From a virus, in the IMG/VR virus record IMGVR_UViG_3300006028_000025, positions 1 through 32,496 of that record: 32,496 bases of DNA, one strand, 5' to 3'. Made by a program: the position numbers and the translations under genes. Of the stretch, positions 17,262 through 24,412 are shown in pieces (positions within the stretch are counted from its first letter, which is position 1; each line of letters opens with the position of its first letter). The notes below the pieces were generated by a model. The model searched no databases. It saw only the letters and a program-made list of their open reading frames with translations, and was not told where the DNA came from.

Positions 17262-17438
17262 ATGGATATTATTCTGCTCATCCGGCTCGTTATCTTCGTC
17301 ACGTTTCTTCTGCTGCTGGCAGAGGGCATTGCTGCATTTATCGTAGGGACTCGGTTTTATAGACTCTATGTCCGCAAGCACTTAGAACTTGAAGACCGTG
17401 TGAAGGTACTAGAACAGCATGAGAAACATCCGGAGTGA
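17262..17438 (+). CDS. Small one-segment membrane protein
   Basis: 58 residues, too short for many gene finders. One N-terminal transmembrane segment (residues 3-30, ending FIVGTRFY) and a short charged helix (HLELEDRVKVLEQHEK) that would face the cytoplasm if the N-terminus is outside. AGGAG precedes the ATG. It sits between two other small membrane genes. Function unknown. Confidence 0.6.
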   Translation: MDIILLIRLVIFVTFLLLLAEGIAAFIVGTRFYRLYVRKHLELEDRVKVLEQHEKHPE

Positions 17439-17444
17439 CCGACT

Positions 17445-17786
17445 ATGCTGAACTGGACTGCCATCATTGCCATTATCAACCTCATGGTTGTGATCGTGGG
17501 TGCTATTGCCGCCGTCGCCGGTATCCGGCAGAGCGTGAACCGTGCGGCCTCTGATATTCAGGAGCGCGTCAGGCAAGCACTGACCGTTGAAAATAAGCTC
17601 TTGCAAGATCGCATCATCCATCTGGAAACGGATAATAAGCGGCTCAAACGCGCGATGAAACTGGTGGTTGAGACGCTCAAGAAAACGCACAAGATCGACC
17701 TGGAAATTGACGATGACATGATCACGCTGCGCAATCATACCGGCAAATCAATATCACAGAGCACACAAGAAGAGGAAACAACATAG
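17445..17786 (+). CDS. Membrane-anchored coiled-coil protein
   Basis: 113 residues. One N-terminal transmembrane segment (residues 5-27) followed by a long coiled coil with clean heptads (VENKLLQDRIIHLETDNKRL) and an acidic, Ser/Thr-rich tail. Third of three consecutive small membrane proteins. The topology is like an i-spanin, but there is no matching lipoprotein (o-spanin) gene, so a spanin is doubtful. It may tether tail or lysis proteins to the membrane. Confidence 0.65.
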   Translation: MLNWTAIIAIINLMVVIVGAIAAVAGIRQSVNRAASDIQERVRQALTVENKLLQDRIIHLETDNKRLKRAMKLVVETLKKTHKIDLEIDDDMITLRNHTGKSISQSTQEEETT

Positions 17787-17800
17787 AAAGGACTACCCAT

Positions 17801-18685
17801 GTGGCTGTACAAGAACTAATCAACATCCCTGAATATTGGCAAACAAGCGTCAGGCCGCGAGGCTTTGGCGAGTTGTGCGATATGGTAGAGACGCAGGGCA
17901 AACCTGTAGGTATCTGGTGCCTGGAGGAATGGAATCCCAAGACAGGCGAAGTCACGAGACGCCAGATCAACAAGAACGTGGTCACTGACAATGGCGCGGT
18001 GAATATCCTTGCCTCGGCCATTGCCAATGCCAGTAACGCCAATCCCTGGAATAACCTGTATATCAACAACAACGCAGGAAGTACCACACTCACGACGGCA
18101 CTGACCAATGGGCAAACGGGCGTCGTATCCCTGGCAGTGGCGGCCATCCCTGCGGCTATCCCGCTCAACAACATCTCACCGGCTACTGGTGTCACGCAAA
18201 TACTAGTCGGCTATGGCACCGGACAGACACAGACGGTGAGCATGAATGGCGCGGCGGCGCTCAATGCTACCTCACTCACAACCGTCTCTTACACATCGAA
18301 TGCGGTCTATGCCATTGGTACGGCCGTCGTGCCGCTGCCGAACGTGGGAGAGAATCCGACCAATGCCAACCTGAAGGTCAATCAGACGGGCACCGTGGTA
18401 GAGCAATATAGCGGCGTGATTGCATCGGGCGGCTTCACCTATAGCGCGACAACTGGAGCAGGCAACCGGAGTGTTACCGTCGTGTTTGTGTTCAAGAACG
18501 CGACCAATGGCGGCTCAACGGCCAATGGCAACTATACCGATTGTTGGCTGGTGAATGTGACCTCGGCGGCTGCGAACACGACCACCGGCCTGTTTGTCGG
18601 TAACTATATCGCGCACGAGATCAATACCCCGATGCGCGTGGACAATAGCAATAATGTGACGGCCACTGTCGTCATCAAGATTTAG
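17801..18685 (+). CDS. Beta-rich structural protein (tail fibre or baseplate)
   Basis: 294 residues. The first 70 are mixed (GKPVGIWCLEEWNPKTGEVT, KNVVTDNGAVNILASAIANA); the rest is Asn/Thr/Ser-rich beta strands. The 'N.VV..G...LA..l' segment is seen in many phage fibre-associated proteins. Start is GTG, with AAAGGA about nine bases upstream; an ATG two bases earlier is out of frame and encodes only six codons. Lies at the head of the fibre cluster. Likely virion protein; receptor-binding role not shown. Confidence 0.65.
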   Translation: MAVQELINIPEYWQTSVRPRGFGELCDMVETQGKPVGIWCLEEWNPKTGEVTRRQINKNVVTDNGAVNILASAIANASNANPWNNLYINNNAGSTTLTTALTNGQTGVVSLAVAAIPAAIPLNNISPATGVTQILVGYGTGQTQTVSMNGAAALNATSLTTVSYTSNAVYAIGTAVVPLPNVGENPTNANLKVNQTGTVVEQYSGVIASGGFTYSATTGAGNRSVTVVFVFKNATNGGSTANGNYTDCWLVNVTSAAANTTTGLFVGNYIAHEINTPMRVDNSNNVTATVVIKI

Positions 18686-18695
18686 GAGGACTTCT

Positions 18696-19379
18696 ATGGC
18701 CTTCGGTATCACACCTGTAGATCAGAACGGTATCCCGCTTGGAACTGCCATCGTTCCAGGCACAACGACGCCAAGAGCGCTCAAGGGCGGCACTGCGTAT
18801 ACTGACGCGAATAGCAATATCCTCACGCCTGTCTCTGTGCAACTGGAAGATGGGGCAAAGTTGACGTATGCGGCGGCTGGGGTAGGACTCGCTCTTGCTG
18901 CCACCCCAACCAATATCGCTACGCTGACAGGCAGTGCAACAAAGATCGTCAAACTGGTCAGGATAGGGTTGTCGTTGAAATGTACTGCACTTGGCACAAC
19001 GCTGCTTGATGTCCTGCTGCAAAAGTTTTCGACTGCGCTGACCGGCGGCACACCCGTTGCGCTGACGATGACGCCAACGGATGCTGGACCCGGCATCGCA
19101 GCGACCGCCCTGGCGCAAAACTGGACGGCCAACAGTACGGGCGGCGGCGCGCTCGTCGGCAATATCGCGACAACGCAGATCATGCCGCAGTTCGCGGGCG
19201 CGCTCACTGCAACCGACTTCCCACAGCAGACATTACCGCAAATCCTGTGGGATTTTTCAGGGTCTATGCAGCAGCCAACGCTGCGCAGTGCTGCACAGGT
19301 GCTCTCCATCAACCTGAACGGCGGTACACTGATCGCTACTACCACCTTTAGCGTCTTCATGGTCTTTACTGAGGAATAG
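18696..19379 (+). CDS. Beta-rich virion protein, unrecognised
   Basis: 227 residues, Thr/Ala/Gly-rich. Opens FGITPVDQNGIPLGTAIVPG and ends in strands (TLIATTTFSVFMVFTEE). The middle has VKLVRIGLSLKCTALGTTLL, like the first strands of a jelly roll. Very strong AGGAGGA before the ATG suggests high expression, in keeping with a structural protein. No enzyme motif seen. Confidence 0.6.
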   Translation: MAFGITPVDQNGIPLGTAIVPGTTTPRALKGGTAYTDANSNILTPVSVQLEDGAKLTYAAAGVGLALAATPTNIATLTGSATKIVKLVRIGLSLKCTALGTTLLDVLLQKFSTALTGGTPVALTMTPTDAGPGIAATALAQNWTANSTGGGALVGNIATTQIMPQFAGALTATDFPQQTLPQILWDFSGSMQQPTLRSAAQVLSINLNGGTLIATTTFSVFMVFTEE

Positions 19380-19380
19380 C

Positions 19381-19611
19381 ATGGTACTCTCTGCTGCAAT
19401 GGCAGAACTAGGAGAGGCACTGCAGGCTATCAGTGTGCAAGAAAGAGGCACTGATGCTGATTGGTTGCTCTATCTCCTCGCTGTCATGCTAGCATCGCAT
19501 TTAGAGCCAACCGCACAAGCGCAAGTAGTGCGGTATCTATCGCATTATCGGAAACTCAAGGGCATGGGGGCTGCAATCATGCCTCAAACCCCACTCATAA
19601 AGGAGGAATAA
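19381..19611 (+). CDS. Small helical protein
   Basis: 76 residues, mostly helix (AMAELGEALQAISVQERGTD; WLLYLLAVMLASHLEPTAQA). The hydrophobic part is short and carries charges nearby, so it is more likely a soluble helical bundle than a membrane protein. Begins two bases after the previous stop and overlaps the next ATG by one base. Function unknown; might be a chaperone for the fibre proteins around it. Confidence 0.6.
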   Translation: MVLSAAMAELGEALQAISVQERGTDADWLLYLLAVMLASHLEPTAQAQVVRYLSHYRKLKGMGAAIMPQTPLIKEE

Positions 19612-19946
19612 TGGCATATATTGATATTACCATCGTCTCAAATGCGACCTTAACGGTTGGAACGACCAACTCGGCAACGGTTGCATCCAATGGCGAGCGT
19701 ACCTGGGTGCTCCTTGTGCGGCAAGGCGGCGGCGGTGCGCTCACGGTACAGCCGAGAGTGAGCACGGATGGCTCGAATTGGGCATTAGTAGGGACGGCCC
19801 ATGCAGTGACCATAGGGACAATCGCACGGTTTGTGTACGGTCTAGGTTCTACTGATGGCCCGATCATTGAGCCGAATATTCAGATACAGGCAGTCGTCAC
19901 TGGCTCTAGTGCTACAGGCGTCTTTGGGGAGCTTGTGGGGGTATAG
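19611..19946 (+). CDS. Small beta-sandwich virion protein
   Basis: 111 residues. Strand pattern and the segment GALTVQPRVSTDGSNWALVG resemble the core of the two capsid accessory proteins at 5.1-5.9 kb (strand, 'S.DG..W', strand), so it may be a distant third member. The ATG after AGGAGG is chosen over a longer in-frame reading that would overlap the previous gene. No tail or membrane signal. Confidence 0.65.
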   Translation: MAYIDITIVSNATLTVGTTNSATVASNGERTWVLLVRQGGGGALTVQPRVSTDGSNWALVGTAHAVTIGTIARFVYGLGSTDGPIIEPNIQIQAVVTGSSATGVFGELVGV

Positions 19947-19966
19947 CCGGCAATAAGGGGTAACTC

Positions 19967-21688
19967 GTGGCGATCATTGCCTCTGACACCTTTATACGCG
20001 CCGATCAATCCGGGTGGGGAACCGCCTCCGGTGGCGGGACGTACACGCAACTTGCCGGGGCGGAAGTCCTCTCGATTGTCAGCAACCAGGGGAATGCATC
20101 CGGCAATGCCGGGGGCAATAACATCATTGCGCTCGGCTCCGGCACACAGGCAGATACTGATGTAGTGGTGCGCTTTACCGTCAATGATGGTGTTGCCTGC
20201 TTCGGAGGTGTCTTTTTCCGCTCAGATGCGACCGCGCAAAACCTGTATCGTGTCCGTGCTGGCAATGGCTTCATCGGCATTCGCATGCACCTGGCAGGGG
20301 TCATCACGACGATTGGGGTTGATGTCGCGTTCACTGTCACAGCCAACACGGAATACTGGATACGCGGGCGCATCGTTGGAAGCACCATCACCGGGACGAT
20401 TTGGGCAGATGGGAGTAGTGAGCCAGGGACGCCAACGATCACGGCAACCGATAGCAGCATCACCGCAGCGGGTCGCTATGGTATCTTCTCAGTCGAGAAT
20501 GGGGGCGCAGGCGTCCTCAAATTCGATAGCCTGACCGTGACGGATACCATCGCCACAACCAGCACCGTCTATTCCCCCCATGCCAGCACATACGTCCCAC
20601 GCGCCATAGAGAGTACGATTGTCACCACCTATGCCCTGCGTTACATCCCACGCGGCATGCTCTCAACATTGGTGGCACGCTACATTCCGCGTGGCCTATC
20701 CAGTACGCTCGTCAGCCCGCCTATCACCAACAACGCAATGGCACCCAGTACCTATTATGTCCCGCGTGCCATAGAATCGACGCTCATCCTCTCGACGAAC
20801 GATAACATCTTATCGGCCGTCGATGCCTCCTCCTTCCAGGTGACAGCGAGCGCCACCGACGCGCTTTCTGTGACGGAGAGCTTACTTGCAGCAGATGGTG
20901 CAAGCGCCACCGACGGCCTCACCACGAGCGATGCGCCGTCTTATGCCGATAGTGCAAGTGCGACCGATGGCCTCTCTGCCTCAGATAGCATCGCAAATCA
21001 AGACGGGGCGAACCTCAGCGAGTTGAACACAGCGTCAGACCTGGGCAGTGGGCAACAGTGGAACGTTGACGCGCTCACGGCCTCGGATAGTCCGTTGTTT
21101 GCAGATACCACCATCCCGCTTGATGCCTTGTCGGCTGGTGATAGCCTGCTTGGAATGGATGGCTATGGGGCGACCGATGCCTTATCTGCCGATGATAGCG
21201 CCTCCTCAATGGTGCAATCCTCACCGGGCGTCACCAATAACAACATGTCGAGTGAGGATGATCTTGTTGTCTCAGACATGGGCAATATCGAACGATGGCC
21301 GCTCGATGCACTGATCATCTCAGATATAGGCAATCTCGGACGTTTCCCCACAGATGGACTCTCTGCCACGGATAGTATGAGCGTAGCCGAACTCTACAGT
21401 ATCACAGAGCCATTTGTGGTGAGTGATTCTGAGATCATCACAGATACCTATAGAGCGGTTGACTCACTCTCCATAGTCGATGTTGCAAGCATGGTGAGTG
21501 TCTCTGCCGCAATCCTGGTCTATCTCACCGCTACCTGGGTGACGCGCGATCTGGCTGCAACCTGGACAACACGCGATCTGAAAGCAACCTGGACGACGCG
21601 CGATGAGAAGGCGGGATGGGCGACGAGAGATGAACAAGATAGTTGGATAACACGCGATGAAAAGATAACCTGGGAAACGAGGAGTTAA
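19967..21688 (+). CDS. Tail fibre / adhesin with LamG-like head and three repeat types
   Basis: 573 residues, GTG start behind AAGGGG. Residues 1-195 form a LamG-like jelly roll (DQSGWGTASGGGTYTQ, GRIVGSTITGTIWADGSSEP, FDSLTVTD) related to the domain at the end of the hub N-half. Then four copies of a (Y)-(V/I)-PR-x3-STL segment (207-275), about eleven loose copies of an xTDALSxxDS unit (295-505), and six tandem nine-residue units W-x-TRD (521-573). It looks like a modular binding protein with a long acidic stalk. Most likely part of the fibre or baseplate; the ligand is unknown. Confidence 0.7.
   Translation: MAIIASDTFIRADQSGWGTASGGGTYTQLAGAEVLSIVSNQGNASGNAGGNNIIALGSGTQADTDVVVRFTVNDGVACFGGVFFRSDATAQNLYRVRAGNGFIGIRMHLAGVITTIGVDVAFTVTANTEYWIRGRIVGSTITGTIWADGSSEPGTPTITATDSSITAAGRYGIFSVENGGAGVLKFDSLTVTDTIATTSTVYSPHASTYVPRAIESTIVTTYALRYIPRGMLSTLVARYIPRGLSSTLVSPPITNNAMAPSTYYVPRAIESTLILSTNDNILSAVDASSFQVTASATDALSVTESLLAADGASATDGLTTSDAPSYADSASATDGLSASDSIANQDGANLSELNTASDLGSGQQWNVDALTASDSPLFADTTIPLDALSAGDSLLGMDGYGATDALSADDSASSMVQSSPGVTNNNMSSEDDLVVSDMGNIERWPLDALIISDIGNLGRFPTDGLSATDSMSVAELYSITEPFVVSDSEIITDTYRAVDSLSIVDVASMVSVSAAILVYLTATWVTRDLAATWTTRDLKATWTTRDEKAGWATRDEQDSWITRDEKITWETRS
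21527..21685 (+). repeat. Six tandem 27-bp coding repeats (W-x-TRD nonapeptide)
   Basis: The fibre C-terminus reads TATWVTRDL, AATWTTRDL, KATWTTRDE, KAGWATRDE, QDSWITRDE, KITWETRS. Trp and TRD are invariant apart from the last unit, which ends TRS. The three middle units are most alike at the DNA level, suggesting recent unit duplication; the ends have diverged. Confidence 0.9.
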
Positions 21689-21693
21689 CGATG

Positions 21694-21987
21694 CTATTCA
21701 TCTTTGGGCAATGTAGTCATGTCAGAAACGCGATCCTCTATGGCAATTTTGACCCATTCGGCATTGGCGCTGTCATACTCCATGATGGAATGCTCCACCA
21801 GATCATAGGCGCAGCGGGCGATGATGGCTTGTATCGCTTGCTCAAACGCTTCCATCTCTGCCTCATGTGGAGCATCAGGGTCATCATGGCTAAAGCGCTC
21901 GGCAATGATTTCACCCAGTTCTCCATCGCACATTTCACCCCACTGCAACTTTGCAAAGCCCGCAAAGTGCGTATCACGTTCGCTCAT
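21694..21987 (-). CDS. Small acidic protein on the opposite strand
   Basis: 97 residues, acidic, helical (EMEAFEQAIQAIIARCAYDL), with no recognised domain. It is the only clear - strand gene inside the + strand late operon. AGAGGTG lies just upstream of the ATG, and a promoter is placed suitably further up. A 112-residue + strand reading overlaps it but has Cys/His-rich, protein-unlike composition and no ribosome site, so the - strand is preferred. Its stop lies five bases from the fibre stop. Probably a moron gene expressed independently of late genes, but its function is unknown. Confidence 0.7.
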   Translation of the reverse strand: MSERDTHFAGFAKLQWGEMCDGELGEIIAERFSHDDPDAPHEAEMEAFEQAIQAIIARCAYDLVEHSIMEYDSANAEWVKIAIEDRVSDMTTLPKDE

Positions 21988-22008
21988 TATTCACCTCTCA
22001 TTGTGAAC

Positions 22009-22037
22009 AGTATAGCATGGAGGCAATGATATGTCCT
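22009..22037 (-). promoter_or_regulatory. Promoter for the reversed gene
   Basis: On the - strand, AGGACA (-35, four of six bases) is separated by 17 bases from TATACT (-10, five of six), followed by the ribosome site and ATG of the acidic protein 22 bases on. It overlaps the start of the divergent + strand gene at 22031. Confidence 0.55.
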
Positions 22038-22390
22038 GGAGTCCTATATCTGCTGGAGATGGCAGACCATCCCATCATTCCTTTGCAACGGATAGCAGTT
22101 TCTTCCCCCTGACAGGGGTAGCCAATGGCTCCATTGCCATGCATTTAGAGGATGTCAACAACAATAACCTCCTCTACATCTGTACCGGCGCATGGAACGT
22201 CACCAATGTTGGCTCACTCGGCCCGCCCCTTGTGCTGGCAACGGCAGACTTCACACCGTCGGCACAAGATTTGCTCTCTACGAATCCACTTGGTAAGCCT
22301 GGACTCTACAAGGCGTATCCTGTGGTCACGCTTTCCACCGGGCCGGTGCCGATGGATTTTCAGATGCTCACCGTCGTATCATTGCCATAG
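22031..22390 (+). CDS. Small tail-associated protein
   Basis: 119 residues, beta and loop rich, opening WSPISAGDGRPSHHSFATDS, with NNNNLLYICTGAW in the middle and ending in MDFQMLTVVSLP. The short LYICTGAW strand is common in phage fibre tips and 'NNLLYVCTGA' repeat proteins, which suggests a virion surface part. GGAGG lies seven bases before the ATG. It restarts the + strand cluster after the reversed gene. Confidence 0.6.
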   Translation: MSWSPISAGDGRPSHHSFATDSSFFPLTGVANGSIAMHLEDVNNNNLLYICTGAWNVTNVGSLGPPLVLATADFTPSAQDLLSTNPLGKPGLYKAYPVVTLSTGPVPMDFQMLTVVSLP

Positions 22391-22445
22391 AATTCTCATT
22401 CGTTGTAGTGATATATGAGCGATGAGAGATAACAAGGAGGCATGA

Positions 22446-22694
22446 ATGACAGGACTAGAATGGTTTTCTGGTATCATTCGGCTTGCCCTGGATGAATTGG
22501 CACAATGGAATAGAGACGATGAATCTGACTACTGGCAGCCCCTACGGCCGGAAGATGTGACAGAGATCATCATTGACCCGGCGCGCCACTATCGGAATAA
22601 TGCCTGGCTTATTTACTGTAATTGGGAAAGCAAAACACCCAAGTATATGTGCATCCGCTATGTGTATGATGCTCTTTACGTTGATGATCTATGA
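22446..22694 (+). CDS. Small protein, unrecognised
   Basis: 82 residues, rich in Trp, Tyr and Asp (LDELAQWNRDDESDYWQPL; ARHYRNNAWLIYCNWESKTP). It looks like a compact soluble protein. Of two overlapping starts (ATGAATG), the second has the right distance to AAGGAGG; the first is out of frame and only 17 codons long. It is followed by the hairpin-rich gap and then the lysin. Function unknown. Confidence 0.6.
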   Translation: MTGLEWFSGIIRLALDELAQWNRDDESDYWQPLRPEDVTEIIIDPARHYRNNAWLIYCNWESKTPKYMCIRYVYDALYVDDL

Positions 22695-22997
22695 ACAAAG
22701 TGCATAAAACGCAACAATGCCTGGATGGTCTATGTGAGGCACCTCTTATGAGGCTTCGACAGGATTGCTCCTGTAGGCTTCCTCCAAGCCAGTCGTTTGT
22801 TGCACTCACATCAGCGGCCTTTCGGCTCTAGACTGATGTATCGAGTGGTACCGTGGGAACACACTAGTGCTTTTACCCAAGGGAGCTTACCTTGGAACCT
22901 GGCGAAACACTATTCACTTCTTAAGGTACTGCAAACGCCTACACTATAGCATTCTTTTTGAGGTATGAAAAAACGGAAACCAAAGGAGGAGGCATGA
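22695..22997 (+). ncRNA. Hairpin-rich non-coding region, candidate structured RNA
   Basis: 303 bases without a credible gene. By eye, perfect pairings are: GCAACAA (22711) with TTGTTGC (22797-22803) as a closing stem; inside it TGCCT/AGGCA (22718, 22737), CCTC-TTAT-GAGG (22742-22753), ACAGGA-TTGC-TCCTGT (22759-22774) and GGCTT-CCTCC-AAGCC (22776-22790). Beyond it, ACATCAG/CTGATGT (22808, 22833) with an inner GGCC/GGCT, and CCAAGG-GAGCTTA-CCTTGG (22877-22895). The set forms a plausible multibranch fold. Strand is assumed from the flanking genes. Promoters are only weak here, so it may be part of the late message, for example a leader controlling the lysin. Confidence 0.45.
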
Positions 22998-24041
22998 ATG
23001 GCATTCGGACTCGATTATGTGAGCGGTCCTCCTATTGCCGATATGAAGGCGGCGCGTGTGTCCTTCGTGTGCCGCTACACCGGCTACTTCAGTGGCTATA
23101 AAGACACGAAGCCAGAAGTTCCACAGGGCAAAGTCCTCACACCGGGGGAAGCGGCTGCGCTCTCTAAAGCCGGAATAGCCTTGGTAAGCAACTGGGAATG
23201 GTATGCTAATCGGGCGCTAGCAGGACACGATGCCGGAGCATGGGATGCACAGGAGGCACACAAAATACATACCGCCTGTGGTGGGCCTGCCGACCGACCT
23301 ATCTACTTCTCAGTGGATGTCGATGTAGCTGAGCCAGCCGTGCTTGCCTATTTCCAGGGCGTCGCATCGGTGATAGGGTTACATCGCACAGGCGCATACG
23401 GCTCATACCGGGTGATCAAGGCATTGTTTGATGCGAACGCGATCACATGGGGATGGCAAACCTACGCGTGGTCATATGGCGCGCGGGAAGGACGATCACA
23501 CATCTATCAATATGAGAATAGTGTGTCAATGGCCAGGCATGGAGTCGATTATAACCACTCCATGACGAGCGACTTCGGACAATGGGTATCAGGAGGTGAG
23601 ACGATAATGGCAATTGATATCAATACGCCCGGTGTGGCGCAAGAGTTCAAGGAAGTTGACGCTCAGCACTGGCAAAGCCTGCGTACCGGCAAGGTGATAC
23701 AGCACGGTTTGCTTGCTGCCTACAAGAAGTATGGGAATAGCGGCAAGTGTGGACTCGACTTCTTAGGTCATCCTGAAAGCAACGAGCAGGTGATCGGCAC
23801 CAACAAGGTGCGCCAATTCTTCGATAAAGGTGTCCTGTGTTGGGATAATGGGACTGTCTTCCCGCTGAACCTGTATGATAATGGACCTGGCACCGACACC
23901 CGGATAGCGGTGATGCTGGCTCAGATCGCCGCGCTCAACCAGCAGTTACAGGCAGAGCAGCAAAAGACAGCGCCACCGGACCCGGTGTTACAAGAAAAGA
24001 TAGATCGCTACGATGCAATCTTGAAGATAGTTGCCGCATAG
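22998..24041 (+). CDS. Endolysin, DUF1906-type glycoside hydrolase-like
   Basis: 347 residues. Residues 1-200 match the DUF1906 (Rv2525c-like) TIM-barrel domain: FGLDYVSGPP start, FVCRYTGYFS, a catalytic-site-like IYFSVDVDV, GAYGSYRVI, WQTYAWS and a final VDYNHSMTSDFGQW. This fold is related to GH25 lysozymes and is common in lysins of phages of Gram-positive-like hosts. The C-terminal part has CGLDFLGHPESNEQ, resembling LGFP-type wall-binding segments, then a short coiled coil (AALNQQLQAEQQK). No signal peptide, so release needs a holin. Start chosen by GGAGG five bases upstream; the ATG four bases earlier is out of frame. Confidence 0.85.
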   Translation: MAFGLDYVSGPPIADMKAARVSFVCRYTGYFSGYKDTKPEVPQGKVLTPGEAAALSKAGIALVSNWEWYANRALAGHDAGAWDAQEAHKIHTACGGPADRPIYFSVDVDVAEPAVLAYFQGVASVIGLHRTGAYGSYRVIKALFDANAITWGWQTYAWSYGAREGRSHIYQYENSVSMARHGVDYNHSMTSDFGQWVSGGETIMAIDINTPGVAQEFKEVDAQHWQSLRTGKVIQHGLLAAYKKYGNSGKCGLDFLGHPESNEQVIGTNKVRQFFDKGVLCWDNGTVFPLNLYDNGPGTDTRIAVMLAQIAALNQQLQAEQQKTAPPDPVLQEKIDRYDAILKIVAA

Positions 24042-24049
24042 GAGGATAT

Positions 24050-24412
24050 GTGAAAGGAAGTAAGGGACTTTATGTCTTTACTGTCACGGACTTTGAAGAT
24101 ACGGATTGTGTGCATGTCCAGATTGGCAGTGAGGAGGCATACATTCCAATGAGAGATATCTATGATGCAGCATCCAATCATAAACAATACTTAGAGGCGA
24201 AAGCTAGGATTGATGCCATGCCAGAAGAGGAGCGCATAGCCAAAGCTGATAAGGAAGAAGAATTATCTGATGTGCTTGCCTCTATCCTACGCAGACTCGA
24301 CGCATTAGAAGCACATTTCACCCCTGCGGGGCTTACCATCCTATCAGAGCATCTATCGCGTTATCTGCGTGACAAGCTCAGACAGCAGACAGGAGTAAGA
24401 AATGTCAGCTAA
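24050..24412 (+). CDS. Small soluble protein in lysis region
   Basis: 120 residues. Beta-like N-terminal half (LYVFTVTDFEDTDCVHVQIG), then charged helices (LSDVLASILRRLDALEAHFT). Start is GTG behind GGAGG; an ATG two bases upstream is followed at once by TGA (ATGTGA) and cannot encode anything. Overlaps the next gene by 11 bases. Function unknown; coupled to the holin candidate. Confidence 0.6.
   Translation: MKGSKGLYVFTVTDFEDTDCVHVQIGSEEAYIPMRDIYDAASNHKQYLEAKARIDAMPEEERIAKADKEEELSDVLASILRRLDALEAHFTPAGLTILSEHLSRYLRDKLRQQTGVRNVS

Noticed and set aside
21691-22029. 112-residue + strand reading opposite the reversed acidic gene
   Set aside because: No ribosome site, Cys/His/Leu-rich composition unlike a phage protein, and the other strand has a promoter, ribosome site and sensible protein.
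22681-22709. TTGATG, 17 bases, ATAAAA as a promoter for the structured region
   Set aside because: The -10 box matches poorly; not strong enough to list as a feature.
22752-22764. GGCTTCGACAGG resembles the 5' signature of tmRNA
   Set aside because: No acceptor-stem partner, no T-arm with a TTCGA-type loop, and no tag reading frame follow within the gap; a tmRNA would also be longer.
22965-22997. Ten-codon leader peptide (MKKRKPKEEA) ending at the lysin start
   Set aside because: Its ribosome site is too close to its ATG; most likely the purine-rich lysin ribosome site read as codons.
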